A stretch of 23,426 nt of DNA from assembly GCA_035720425.1 (NCBI GenBank), contig DASTOB010000019.1, forward strand, positions 1 to 23,426, in the 5' to 3' direction. The position numbers and the translations under genes are program-made. The notes beneath the pieces were generated by a model. It saw only the letters and a program-made list of their open reading frames with translations, was not told where the DNA came from and made no database searches. The stretch is from DASTOB01 sp035720425. Lineage in GTDB: Bacteria; Chloroflexota; Limnocylindria; Limnocylindrales; CSP1-4. This document shows, piece after piece, positions 8,110-15,836 of the stretch. Every line of letters starts with the position of its first letter. The stretch's first letter is position 1.

Positions 8110-8603
8110 CGAAGACCCGTCCGGCCCCCATCGTCGGCGATCGGATGGCACTCGAGCCGATCGTCATCCGCGCCGACGCGTCCCTGACCGAGGCGGCGCG
8201 CCTGCTTGACGCCCATCGGATCAGCGGCCTGCCCGTCGTCGACGGGTCCGGCTCGCTCGTCGGCGTCCTGTCGCAGACGGACCTCGCCCGCGCCCGCGCG
8301 ACCGAGTACCTGTGGGCGAACTGGCCCGGGCTCGCGGTGCGCCACCTCATGACGACGCCGGCGGTCACGGTCCATCGCTCGATGCCGCTCGCCCAGGCCG
8401 CCAAGAAGATGGAGCGTCACCACATCCATCGGCTCGTCGTCGTGGCCGACGAGGACGAGACACTGCCGATCGGGATCCTGTCGATGACCGACCTCGTCCA
8501 CGCCATCGCCCTCGAGACCGCGGAAGGGACGGCCGAACGGGAGGCCGATGCGGGGACCGAAACCGGGGCCGAAACGGCTGCGGCCGGAGCGCCCGATGCC
8601 TGA
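8106..8603 (+). CDS. Tandem CBS-domain protein encoded inside the PFOR operon
   Basis: The 165-residue protein is two CBS motifs and little else. CBS1 covers about residues 14-70 (GDRMALEPIVIRAD, LLDAHRISGLPVVDGSGSLVGVLSQTDLARA) and CBS2 about 77-138 (VRHLMTTPAVTVHRSMPLAQA, HHIHRLVVVADEDE, PIGILSMTDLVHAIAL). A low-complexity Glu/Thr/Ala tail follows. CBS pairs usually bind AMP, ATP, NAD(H) or S-adenosylmethionine and regulate a partner. Its ATG overlaps the alpha-gamma chain stop (ATGA), with GAAGGAG upstream, and its last eight bases overlap the start of the TPP chain, so all three are almost certainly made together. A regulatory role on PFOR by sensing energy charge is an inference from position alone; no DNA-binding or transporter domain is present to suggest another target. 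Confidence 0.9.
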   Translation: MTKTRPAPIVGDRMALEPIVIRADASLTEAARLLDAHRISGLPVVDGSGSLVGVLSQTDLARARATEYLWANWPGLAVRHLMTTPAVTVHRSMPLAQAAKKMERHHIHRLVVVADEDETLPIGILSMTDLVHAIALETAEGTAEREADAGTETGAETAAAGAPDA

Positions 8604-10266
8604 CGCGACCCCGCTCATCAAGGAGCCCGGCGAGCTCAAGGAGGCGCACGAGACGCGCCTCGCCGCGTCCGCCGTCCCGCTGTTCGACATCGACGCCTAC
8701 GTCGACGACTTCGGCGCCTCGATCGTGCCGGCCTACCGGCGCGGCATCGCCGACCAGGAGCTCCCGGCCGACACCGGCATCGCCCGCTCGATCATCCCGC
8801 CCGGCACGGCCGCCGTGCGCGACTTCAGCCGGCTCGCCCCGCGCATCCCGCAGCTCGTCGCCGAGAAGTGCGTCGGCTGCATGGCCTGTGTCTCCGCCTG
8901 CCCGGACAGCGCGATCTTCGGCGTCGTCACCCCGGAGCCCGCCCTCGCCCCAGCGATCGACGCGTTCGCGGCCGCCCAGCCGGAGCCGGCCGTCGCCGCC
9001 GCAACCGCGCGTGAGCACTTCACCGACACGCAGAAGTACGGCGAGGTGCCGGCGCGCAAGGGTCACGACCGGGGCGCGTTCGGGATCTTCGTCGACCCCG
9101 TCCACTGCAAGGGCTGCGCCGAGTGCGTCGAGGTCTGCGCCGGCCTTGGTCACGACGCGCTGATCATGATCGACAAGGTGCCCGAGGAGCCGACCGGCGA
9201 GTCGACCCTCGAGCGCTATGCGCGGGACATGCGCTTCTTCCGCTCACTGCCACCGACGCCGGACGTCTATCGCAATGAGAAGGCCCTCGCCGACCTCATG
9301 CTCGGCGAGCACGCCTTCGGCTACGTCGGCGGGGCCGGCTCGTGCGCCGGCTGCGGCGAGGCGACGGCGATCCGGATGCTCGTCGCGGCCACCCGCCAGG
9401 TCCACGGCCCGGAGTCAATGGGGATCGTCGCGGCGACCGGCTGCAACACCGTCTTCGGCAGCACGTACCCGTTCAACCCGTACCTCGTGCCGTGGACGAA
9501 CTCGCTGTTCGAGAACGCGCCGACCGTGGCCATGGGCGTGCGGACGCGCTGGGATCAGGCCGGCCACCCGGACCGGCGGCTGTGGGTCCTCGGCGGCGAC
9601 GGCGCGATGTACGACATCGGCTTCCAGGCGCTGTCCCGGATGGTCGCCTCGGCATCGGACATCAAGGTCCTCGTGCTCGACACGCAGGTCTACTCGAACA
9701 CCGGCGGCCAGGCGTCGACCGCCTCGTTCGGCGGCCAGGTCACGAAGCTGTCGGCGTTCGGCGCGGCGCTCCACGGGCGCCCCGAGCGGCGCAAGGAGCT
9801 GAGCCGGATCCTCATGGCCCACGGCGAGGTGTACGTGGCCCAGTCGACGCCGGCCCACCTCAACCACTTCTATCGGGCGATCCTCGACGCGAACGAGTAC
9901 CCGGGTCCGGCCGTTATCGTCGCCTACACGCCGTGCATGCCGGAGCACGGGATCGCCGACGACGCGGCCACGCGCCAGGCGAAGCTGGCGGTCGACTCGC
10001 GGGCCTTTCCGCTGTTCACGTACGACCCGCGCCGGGGCGAGACGATAGCGGAGCGGCTGTCCCTCCAGGGCAACCCGGCGCTCAAGGAGGACTGGTCGAA
10101 GACGCCCGACGGGACGGAGGTCGACTTCCTCACCTTCGCCCGCTCGGAGGGTCGCTTCGCCCAGCACTTCGGGCGTGACGGGGAGCCGACGACGGAGATC
10201 CTCGCCACCCGGGCGGACCGGCTCGCCAACTGGCGGCTGCTGCAGGAGCTGGCCGGCCTCCGTTAG
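8596..10266 (+). CDS. porB: Pyruvate:ferredoxin oxidoreductase, ferredoxin-TPP chain (split PFOR, C-terminal half)
   Basis: This 556-residue chain supplies domains IV-VI of PFOR. Two [4Fe-4S] ferredoxin motifs are complete: CVGCMACVSACP (Cys92, 95, 98, 102) and CKGCAECVEVC (Cys171, 174, 177, 181). The thiamine-diphosphate domain follows, with the proximal-cluster cysteines Cys250 and Cys253 (SCAGCGE), Cys283 (ATGCNTVFGSTYP) and Cys446 (YTPCMPEHG), and the TPP/Mg motif GGDGAMYDIG to SNTGGQ (residues 333-372). Residues NTVFGSTYPFNPY and YSNTGGQAST are typical of pyruvate-specific members. ATG 8596 is preferred to an upstream GTG frame opening because GGAG lies six bases before it and the 16 extra residues would be low-complexity. 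It overlaps the CBS gene by eight bases. The C-terminus matches full-length single-chain enzymes. Confidence 0.92.
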   Translation: MPDATPLIKEPGELKEAHETRLAASAVPLFDIDAYVDDFGASIVPAYRRGIADQELPADTGIARSIIPPGTAAVRDFSRLAPRIPQLVAEKCVGCMACVSACPDSAIFGVVTPEPALAPAIDAFAAAQPEPAVAAATAREHFTDTQKYGEVPARKGHDRGAFGIFVDPVHCKGCAECVEVCAGLGHDALIMIDKVPEEPTGESTLERYARDMRFFRSLPPTPDVYRNEKALADLMLGEHAFGYVGGAGSCAGCGEATAIRMLVAATRQVHGPESMGIVAATGCNTVFGSTYPFNPYLVPWTNSLFENAPTVAMGVRTRWDQAGHPDRRLWVLGGDGAMYDIGFQALSRMVASASDIKVLVLDTQVYSNTGGQASTASFGGQVTKLSAFGAALHGRPERRKELSRILMAHGEVYVAQSTPAHLNHFYRAILDANEYPGPAVIVAYTPCMPEHGIADDAATRQAKLAVDSRAFPLFTYDPRRGETIAERLSLQGNPALKEDWSKTPDGTEVDFLTFARSEGRFAQHFGRDGEPTTEILATRADRLANWRLLQELAGLR

Positions 10267-10280
10267 GATCCAGGCTCCCG

Positions 10281-10376
10281 GTGCGTCCCAGCAGCGTCCC
10301 GTGCGTCCCAGCCGCGTCCCGTGCGTCCCGCGCGTCCCGAACGCATGATTGCGTCCCGTTCGATTCGAGGCGTCCC
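10281..10376. repeat. GCGTCCC heptamer array in the porB-gerW spacer
   Basis: Eight exact copies of GCGTCCC start at 10283, 10294, 10303, 10314, 10323, 10332, 10351 and 10370. The first part forms two 20-base units (10281-10300 and 10301-10320) differing at one base, then a partial third. The array ends just before the ribosome-binding site of the GerW-like gene, so it would lie in the mRNA leader if the genes are co-transcribed. Confidence 0.85.
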
Positions 10377-10388
10377 GGAGGTGGTCAG

Positions 10389-10769
10389 GTGAAGGTCGAG
10401 GAACTCATGGAGCAGGCGCGCGACACGATCACCGTGAAGCGCGTGTTCGGCGAGCCGTACGTCAAGAACGGCACGACGGTCATCCCGGTCGCCTCCGTCA
10501 TGGGCGGCGCCGGCGGTGGCGAGGGCGGCGGTCCGATGCCGATGCCGGGCGTCGAGGGTGAGGCCGGCTCGTCACCGGCGATGGCGACCGGGATGGGCGC
10601 CGGCTTCGGCGTCCGGGCCACGCCGGCCGGCGCGTACGTCATCCATGGCGACGAGGTCGTCTGGCAGCCCGCCATCGACGTCACCCGGATCGAGGTCATG
10701 AACCGGGCCCTCGCGATCGTCGGGCTCCTCGTGGTCGGGTCGATCCTGCGGGCGCTCCTGCGCCGCTGA
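10389..10769 (+). CDS. GerW/YtfJ-family membrane-anchored protein
   Basis: A 126-residue protein of the GerW (sporulation protein YtfJ) family. The family core is visible: VEELMEQARDTITVKRVFGEPYV, TTVIPVASVMGGAGGGEG (residues 29-46), a Gly/Met/Pro-rich stretch, GFGVRATPAGAYVIHGDEVVWQPAIDVTRI (about 72-101). A single C-terminal membrane helix spans about residues 107-123. In Bacillus the homologue is needed for germination, but the family is widespread in non-sporulating bacteria, where its role is unknown. GTG 10389 is chosen over the longer open frame from 10281 because GGAGG (10377-10381) sits seven bases upstream and the extra N-terminus would translate the heptamer repeat. It follows PFOR at 122 bases and converges with the anti-sigma gene, nine bases away. 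Confidence 0.85.
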   Translation: MKVEELMEQARDTITVKRVFGEPYVKNGTTVIPVASVMGGAGGGEGGGPMPMPGVEGEAGSSPAMATGMGAGFGVRATPAGAYVIHGDEVVWQPAIDVTRIEVMNRALAIVGLLVVGSILRALLRR

Positions 10770-10775
10770 TCGACC
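10738..10775. terminator. Nested hairpin between convergent gerW-like and anti-sigma genes
   Basis: GGTCGATC (10738-10745) and GATCGACC (10768-10775) are perfect eight-base arms. Inside them GGCGC/GCGCC (10751-10755, 10760-10764) forms a second stem with a TCCT loop. The structure spans the stop codon of the plus-strand gene and abuts the stop of the minus-strand gene, so it could act as a bidirectional terminator. No T-run is present. Confidence 0.4.
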
Positions 10776-10778
10776 GGG

Positions 10779-11636
10779 TCACGGGCGAGTCAGGCCCTCG
10801 GCCAGCGCGACCGTCGCGTCCCGGCCGAGGGCGGACTCGATCCGGTACGTGATCCCGTCGGCCTCGACGATGAGCGTGTCGCCGACCCATCGGCGCGTGT
10901 CGTCGACGACGTGCCCGTCGGGGTCGACGTAGAAGAAGAAGTGTGGGCGGCCGGCCAGCCAGTAGCCGGCGTGACCGGCCACCCGAACCGGCTCGACGAC
11001 GGTGCCGGTCGTCGCGACCTTCTGGTAGTACTCCGCGTCGACCCGGCCGCGAAATTCCGTCACGAGCAGCCCAACGCCGTCGAGCGCCGTCTCCGGCAGG
11101 TCCGGCCCGGCGGCCCAGACCAGGGTGAGGCGGGCTGCGGCGAGCCACGCGACGTCCGGTGGCGCGAACCCGGCCGGCAGCCGCGGTTCGAACCCGGTCA
11201 GCTCGGCAACGTCGGCGAGCGCGACGATCCGGCCCAGTCCCGCGCCGGCTCCGATCGGCCGGTCCGGCGTTCCCGGCGACGCCGTCGGTCCCGGCTCGAC
11301 CGTCGCCGGCGCGCCGAACAGCGCGATCCGGATCCCGGGGACGCCGAGGATCCCGGCCGCCGCGACCGCCGCGAGCAGGACGGCTGCGAGGAGGGCGAGG
11401 CCGACCGCGAGCCGCGCCGGCCGGCCGGCGCCGAGCCAGCTCCACCGCGACCGCGCTGCGGAGCGCGCTGCCAGCGATGGATCGGCCACGATCCTCGCGC
11501 GCGCCCGGGCGGCGACGTCGTCGTCCGCGCCGGCTGTCGATCGCGGCACGGCGATCGCCCGGCCCAGGTCGCGCAGGGCGTCGGCCAGTGCCTCGTCGGT
11601 CAGGCGCACGAGCAGGTCAGCCATCGGGTCAGCCAT
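10779..11636 (-). CDS. Probable anti-sigma factor, single-pass membrane protein
   Basis: The 285-residue protein has a cytoplasmic N-terminus of about 75 residues, one membrane helix at about 76-98 (LAVGLALLAAVLLAAVAAAG) and an extracytoplasmic C-terminal domain of about 180 residues. It lacks the HxxxCxxC zinc anti-sigma motif. The outer domain (ELTGFEPRLPAGF, VGLLVTEFRGRVDAEYYQKV, VRVAGHAGYWLAGRPHFFFY, RWVGDTLIVEADGITYRIES) resembles the DUF4367-like domains found in sigma-factor regulators and outer-membrane sigma-E regulators. Its start overlaps the end of the ECF sigma gene by eight bases, the usual arrangement for a sigma/anti-sigma pair made in fixed ratio. Function is inferred mainly from this coupling and the topology. 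ATG 11636 and an in-frame ATG four codons later are both possible starts. Confidence 0.7.
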   Translation of the reverse strand: MADPMADLLVRLTDEALADALRDLGRAIAVPRSTAGADDDVAARARARIVADPSLAARSAARSRWSWLGAGRPARLAVGLALLAAVLLAAVAAAGILGVPGIRIALFGAPATVEPGPTASPGTPDRPIGAGAGLGRIVALADVAELTGFEPRLPAGFAPPDVAWLAAARLTLVWAAGPDLPETALDGVGLLVTEFRGRVDAEYYQKVATTGTVVEPVRVAGHAGYWLAGRPHFFFYVDPDGHVVDDTRRWVGDTLIVEADGITYRIESALGRDATVALAEGLTRP

Positions 11637-12219
11637 CGGTCGCTCCGTCCCCGTCGGCGAGGGCGGCCCGGAGCCGCCCGATGGCGCGCGACAGGCGCGA
11701 CTTGACCGTCCCGCGCGGGAGCCCAAGGGTCTCCGCCGCCTCCGCCTCGGACAGGTCGAGCAGGTAGCGCGCCGCGACGATCTCCCGATCCTCGTCGCGC
11801 AGCCGCGCGAGCGCGGCGAGGAGCGTCGCCTGCCGTTCGGTGGCGAGGACCGCCGACTCGGGCGATGGAGCCGCATCTCCCGAGGGGCGGTCCTCGGCGA
11901 CGCGAAGCGCGAGACCGGTCCGGCGCACGGCGGAGCGCCGCCGGTTGCGCGCCTCGTTGGCGACGATGCGGAGGAGCCACGGCCGGAACGGCGAGCCGGC
12001 GCGGAAGCGGGGGAGCGCCGCCCACGCCTTGACGAACGCGTCCTGCACGGCGTCCTCCGCGTCGCCGTCCGGGGCGATCAGGTGGGCCGTTCGGACGGCC
12101 AGGTCCTGGTGGCCGCGAACGAGTTCCTCGTACGCCATGACGTCGCCCCTGCGTGCGCGGTCGATCAGCTCGGCTTCTGCCAGTGGACGGCCCTCCACGG
12201 TCAACCGACGTTCATACAC
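11629..12219 (-). CDS. ECF-type RNA polymerase sigma factor
   Basis: A 196-residue sigma-70 family protein with only regions 2 and 4. Region 2 covers about residues 23-95 (ARRGDVMAYEELVRGHQDL, DAEDAVQDAFVKAWAAL, FRPWLLRIVANEARNRRR), and region 4 about 133-187 (LRDEDREIVAARYLLDLSEAEAAETLGL, GTVKSRLSRAIGRLR with the helix-turn-helix). It would direct transcription of an unknown regulon in response to a signal passed by the membrane protein encoded next. GTG 12219 is the first start in frame; a second GTG at 12198 would still keep region 2, and neither has a strong Shine-Dalgarno sequence. It lies 27 bases downstream of the antiporter gene on the same strand. Confidence 0.92.
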   Translation of the reverse strand: MYERRLTVEGRPLAEAELIDRARRGDVMAYEELVRGHQDLAVRTAHLIAPDGDAEDAVQDAFVKAWAALPRFRAGSPFRPWLLRIVANEARNRRRSAVRRTGLALRVAEDRPSGDAAPSPESAVLATERQATLLAALARLRDEDREIVAARYLLDLSEAEAAETLGLPRGTVKSRLSRAIGRLRAALADGDGATDG

Positions 12220-12246
12220 CGCGCCGGAAGGGTCCGTTCCCGGCGA

Positions 12247-13302
12247 TCACGCGACGGAGGGGACCACCGGGTGGCTCGTCGTCGCGAAGACGGCCGCGAG
12301 GAGGAGGACCCACACGACGAGGACGAGGACGGCGTCCGGCTCCAGCCGGGCGACCCGGGTCCGCTCGCCGTGCACGACCGCGGCGAGGGCGAGCGCCATC
12401 ATGAGGATCGCCCCCATCCCGGCCACGACCTGAGCGGGGTCTACGGCGGCGAGGATCGGACCCGGAAGGTACGCGGCGTCGGCGGCGAGGAGGGCCGTCA
12501 TGTTGAACGCGTTGCTGCCGAACAGGTTGCCGACGGCGAGGTCGTAGGCCCCGATCCGGACCGCCGCGATCGACGCGACGAGCTCCGGCAGGGACGTCGA
12601 CCCGGCGAGCAGCACGGTTCCGATGAACGTCTCGCCGATCCCCGTCGCCGCGGCGATGCCCTGCCCGGACAGGGCGAGGGCGGGGGCGGCGACGAGCACC
12701 GCGACGCTCCCGGCCGCGAACCGGGCGACCTCCGCGCGGAGTGGACGCTCGTGCGCGGGCGTCGCGCCCCAGCCGGTCGGCGAGACCACCTCAACCGACG
12801 GTTGGCCACGCCGATGTGCCGTCGTCGGCGAGCGCCGGATCCAGAGCATGGCCGCGATGTACCCGCCGACGATGACGATCGTCTCGATGCCGATCCAGCC
12901 CAGCCGGACCCCGGGCGGCGCGGCGATGCCGAGGACGGCGATCGCGGTGAGGGCGATCCCGATCGAGGCGAGACGGGCGTGGCCCAGGCTCACGGCCGGC
13001 CAGACGCCCCCTCGATGGAGCAGGTCGATCGTGGCGAGGATCGCCATGTTCGCCATGCTGCTGCCGAACAGGTCGCCCACGGCGAGGTCCGGCGCCCCGG
13101 CCAGGGAGGCGCTGACGTCGACGGTGACCTCCGGCAGCGACGTCGCACCGGCGAGCAGGAGCATGCCGACGAACAGGCCGCCGAGACCCGTCCGCTCGGC
13201 GATCTGGTCGCCGCTCCGGGCGAGCACGATGCCGGCCACGACGACGATCGCGGCCGCGCCGGCGAACACGCCGACGAGGGCTGGCAGGGGAAGATCGAGC
13301 AT
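12247..13302 (-). CDS. Na+/Ca2+ exchanger-family (CaCA) antiporter
   Basis: A 351-residue inner-membrane protein with two homologous halves of about five helices each, separated by a hydrophilic loop at about 155-192. Both alpha-repeats carry the family signature: GMLLLAGATSLPEVTVDVSA with AVGDLFGSSMANM (about 46-86), and GTVLLAGSTSLPELVASIAA with AVGNLFGSNAFNM (about 228-268). The acidic and Asn residues in these repeats form the cation-binding site of YrbG/NCX-type exchangers. It probably trades cytoplasmic Ca2+ for Na+ or H+. ATG 13302 has an AGG-type site close by. It lies 46 bases after the oxidoreductase gamma gene on the same strand and so could be part of that transcript. Confidence 0.9.
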   Translation of the reverse strand: MLDLPLPALVGVFAGAAAIVVVAGIVLARSGDQIAERTGLGGLFVGMLLLAGATSLPEVTVDVSASLAGAPDLAVGDLFGSSMANMAILATIDLLHRGGVWPAVSLGHARLASIGIALTAIAVLGIAAPPGVRLGWIGIETIVIVGGYIAAMLWIRRSPTTAHRRGQPSVEVVSPTGWGATPAHERPLRAEVARFAAGSVAVLVAAPALALSGQGIAAATGIGETFIGTVLLAGSTSLPELVASIAAVRIGAYDLAVGNLFGSNAFNMTALLAADAAYLPGPILAAVDPAQVVAGMGAILMMALALAAVVHGERTRVARLEPDAVLVLVVWVLLLAAVFATTSHPVVPSVA

Positions 13303-13348
13303 CACCTGACTGTACAGGCCGGGCCGCACGCCCTGGGTGACCGGCCGG

Positions 13349-13918
13349 TCAGACGGTCGCGACCGACTTGATTGCGGGGGCGGTCGCCGCGCGCCGGCCG
13401 GCGTCGAGCGCCGCGAGATCGGCCGCGACGACGCCCGGGCCCTTCGAGACGAGGAGGTCCGCGATGGCCACCTCGACCGCCGCCCATCCGACGAAGCGAC
13501 GCCGGGCGACGAGCGCGCCGAGACCGACGATGCACGTGAGCCGCTCGTCGCCGATCTGCCTCGCGATCGACGTGCACGGCACGCGGACGACCTCGACGTC
13601 CGCGCGGGTCGGGTCCGCCTCCACGAGCGAGTCGTTGACGACGAGCAGGCCGCCCGGAGCGACGAGGGGCTCGTACTTCGCGAGCGACGGCGGGTTGAGC
13701 GCGACGAGCGCGGCGAGCCGATCCGGGATCGGTGAGCCGATCGGGGCGTCGCCGACGATGATCGTGCAGGCGGCCGTCCCGCCCCGCATCTCCGGACCGT
13801 AGGCGGGGATCCAGAACACCTCGCGGCCCTCCGCCAGGGCCGCGCGGGCGAGGACCTGGCCCGCGAACAGGAGCCCCTGGCCACCGAAGCCGGCGAGGAT
13901 CGTGGCCCGTTCGGTCAT
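13349..13918 (-). CDS. 2-oxoacid:ferredoxin oxidoreductase, gamma subunit
   Basis: The 189-residue gamma subunit (pyruvate/ketoisovalerate oxidoreductase catalytic domain) binds near the CoA site of the complex. Signatures are ILAGFGGQGLLFAGQVLA at the N-terminus (residues 7-24), AYGPEMRGGTAACTIIV (39-55) and GLGALVARRRFVG in the C-terminal third. The ATG overlaps the beta-subunit stop by four bases (ATGA). The four-gene order ferredoxin-alpha-beta-gamma is that of KOR- and VOR-type enzymes. Confidence 0.92.
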   Translation of the reverse strand: MTERATILAGFGGQGLLFAGQVLARAALAEGREVFWIPAYGPEMRGGTAACTIIVGDAPIGSPIPDRLAALVALNPPSLAKYEPLVAPGGLLVVNDSLVEADPTRADVEVVRVPCTSIARQIGDERLTCIVGLGALVARRRFVGWAAVEVAIADLLVSKGPGVVAADLAALDAGRRAATAPAIKSVATV

Positions 13919-14742
13919 CGAGGCGTGCTCGCTGCCGGAGCCGGATCGCGGAACCGGTCGACGATGACGCCGAGCGGGTACGTCGCAGGGACGTCGTCGA
14001 CGAGGTGGCGCGCAGCCTCGCGCGGGGTCATGCCCCAGCCGATCGGGCAGGTCGACAGGACCTCGACGATCGCGAACGCGCGCTCCGCGACCTGGATCTC
14101 GCACGCACGCCGGATCATCGCCTTTGTCTTGCCGACCGACGACGGATCGGCGATCGATCCGCGCGCGGCGTAGCCCACGCCCGGCAGGAGCGCGAGCATC
14201 TCGGTGATCGGCAGCGGGTAACCGGCCGTCCGGGCCTCCCGCCCGCCCGGCGTCGAGGTCGTCCGCTGACCGAGCAGCGTCGTCGGCGCCATCTGGCCGC
14301 CGGTCATCCCGTAGATCCCGTTGTTGACGAAGATCACGGTGATCGCCTCGCCGCGCGCGGCGGCATGGACGATCTCCGCGGTCCCGATCGCGGCGAGGTC
14401 GCCGTCGCCCTGGTAGGCGAGGACGAACGCATCGGGCCGGACGCGGCGGACCCCGGTCGCGACGGCCGGCGCCCGGCCGTGCGGCGCCTCGACGAAGTCG
14501 AGCCGGAGGTAGTCGTAGGCGAAGACCGCGCAGCCGACCGGGGCGACGGCGATCGTCCGCGGGCCGAGCCCAAGGTCGCCGAGCACCTCGGCCAGCAGGC
14601 GATGGACGATGCCGTGGCCGCAGCCCGGGCAGTAGTGGGTCGACACGTCCGACAGGAGGTCCGGGCGCCGGTAGACGAGCCGCTCGGGCGCCGGCTCGGT
14701 CGATGGCCGGCTCGCCCGTCGGTCGTCACGGATCAGGGTCAT
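13915..14742 (-). CDS. 2-oxoacid:ferredoxin oxidoreductase, beta subunit (TPP-binding)
   Basis: A 275-residue thiamine-diphosphate subunit. It contains CPGCGHG (Cys38, Cys41), a third cluster cysteine in STCPIGWGMTP (Cys232) and probably Cys71 in PVGCAVF, together ligating one [4Fe-4S]. The TPP/Mg motif is QGDGDLAAIGTAE followed by FVNNGIYGMTGGQMAPTT (about residues 111-155). The YGMTGGQ loop is characteristic of the VorA/KorB branch rather than pyruvate-specific enzymes, so the substrate is more likely a branched-chain 2-oxoacid or 2-oxoglutarate; which one cannot be decided here. Start at ATG 14742 overlaps the alpha stop (ATGA). Confidence 0.92.
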   Translation of the reverse strand: MTLIRDDRRASRPSTEPAPERLVYRRPDLLSDVSTHYCPGCGHGIVHRLLAEVLGDLGLGPRTIAVAPVGCAVFAYDYLRLDFVEAPHGRAPAVATGVRRVRPDAFVLAYQGDGDLAAIGTAEIVHAAARGEAITVIFVNNGIYGMTGGQMAPTTLLGQRTTSTPGGREARTAGYPLPITEMLALLPGVGYAARGSIADPSSVGKTKAMIRRACEIQVAERAFAIVEVLSTCPIGWGMTPREAARHLVDDVPATYPLGVIVDRFRDPAPAASTPR

Positions 14743-15836
14743 GGCGTCACCTCGCGGTCGGCCGTGATCGCCCACGCCCGCCGGATCACGCCGAGCACCT
14801 CGTCCGGCGCCGGCACCATGCCGCCCGTCCGGCCGTGAAAGAAGACCGGCGCCTGGCCCTCCACGGCGAGGCGGACGTCCTCGACCATCTGGCCGGCCGA
14901 CAGCTCGACGACGACGAGCGCCCGCAGGCGCGCTGCGAGGCGAGCAAGGACGGCCGACGGGAACGGCCACAGGCTGATCGGCCGGACGAGTCCCACCGCG
15001 AGCCCCGCGTCACGGGCTCGGGCGATCGCCGTTCGGGCCACCCGGGCGGCCGTGCCGTAGGCGACGACGGCGATCTCCGCATCGTCGAGGCGTTCGCCGA
15101 CCCAGCGGACCTCGTGTGCGGCGATCTCGCGGTACTTCGCGCCGAGGTGGTCGTTGTGGACCTCGAGGTCCTCCGGCCGGAGGTGGAGCGAGCGGACGAC
15201 GCGCGGCGGCCGGCCGTCGGCCCCGGACAGCGACCAGTCGTCGTGGCGCGGGGGCAGCGAGCGGAAGTGCGGGTCGACCGGCTCCATCGCCTGCCCGAGG
15301 ATCCCGTCGGCGAGAAGGATGACCGGCGTCCGATAGCGCTCGGCGAGGTCGAACCCGTCGGCCACGAGCGCGATCGCCTCGGCGATCGACGACGGCGCGA
15401 GGACCGGCACGCGATAGTCGCCGTGGCCGTGGCCCTTCGTCGCCTGGAAGTAGTCGGATTGGGCGGGGCCGATGCTGCCGAGCCCGGGGCCGCCGCGCAT
15501 GACGTTGACGACGAGCACGGGCAGCTCGGAGCCGGCCATGTAGCTCATCGCCTCCGCCATGAGGCTCATGCCCGGGCTCGACGACGAGGCGAGCACGCGC
15601 GCCCCGGCCGCCGACGCGCCGAGCGCCATGGTGATCGCGCCGAGCTCGCTCTCCGCCTGCACGAAGGCGCGGCCGAGCTCCGGCATCCGGCGGGCCATCC
15701 ACTCGAGGAGCTCCGCCTGGGGCGTGATCGGGTAGCCGAAGTACGCGTCGCAGCCGGCCTGAATCGCCGCTTCGGCGATCGCCTCGTTGCCCTTCATGAG
15801 GACGCGCTCGTCGGGCAGCGTCGGGGCGGTCATCAT
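14739..15836 (-). CDS. 2-oxoacid:ferredoxin oxidoreductase, alpha subunit (VorB/KorA type)
   Basis: The 365-residue alpha subunit has the pyrimidine-binding domain of the family: MKGNEAIAEAAIQAGC, FGYPITPQAELLEWM (residues 33-47), FVQAESELGAITMALGASAAG, SSSSPGMSLMAEAMSYM, and the hallmark NVMRGGPGLGSIGPAQSDYF followed by GHGHGDYR. The transketolase C-terminal-like part ends with VEDVRLAVEGQAPVFFHGRTGG. The sequence style, in particular the SSSSPG and GGPGLG blocks, is that usually annotated as 3-methyl-2-oxobutanoate (VorB) or 2-oxoglutarate (KorA) oxidoreductase. Two tandem ATGs begin the gene; the first, 15836, overlaps the ferredoxin stop as ATGA. Confidence 0.93.
   Translation of the reverse strand: MMTAPTLPDERVLMKGNEAIAEAAIQAGCDAYFGYPITPQAELLEWMARRMPELGRAFVQAESELGAITMALGASAAGARVLASSSSPGMSLMAEAMSYMAGSELPVLVVNVMRGGPGLGSIGPAQSDYFQATKGHGHGDYRVPVLAPSSIAEAIALVADGFDLAERYRTPVILLADGILGQAMEPVDPHFRSLPPRHDDWSLSGADGRPPRVVRSLHLRPEDLEVHNDHLGAKYREIAAHEVRWVGERLDDAEIAVVAYGTAARVARTAIARARDAGLAVGLVRPISLWPFPSAVLARLAARLRALVVVELSAGQMVEDVRLAVEGQAPVFFHGRTGGMVPAPDEVLGVIRRAWAITADREVTP

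Noticed and set aside
5797..8151. A 784-codon open frame on the minus strand across the PFOR alpha-gamma gene
   Set aside because: It is antisense to a gene with clear family motifs, and its product is Arg/Asp/Gly-rich with no recognisable domain; it is a by-product of high GC.
6076..10266. Split PFOR as a frameshifted single gene
   Set aside because: A complete, motif-intact CBS gene lies between the halves, and the second half has its own ribosome-binding site and start, so it is a true gene split.
12236..12240. GGAAC on the minus strand as the -35 box of an autoregulated ECF promoter
   Set aside because: No matching CGTC-type -10 element occurs at 16-17 bases; the nearest is about 25 bases away and inside the gene.
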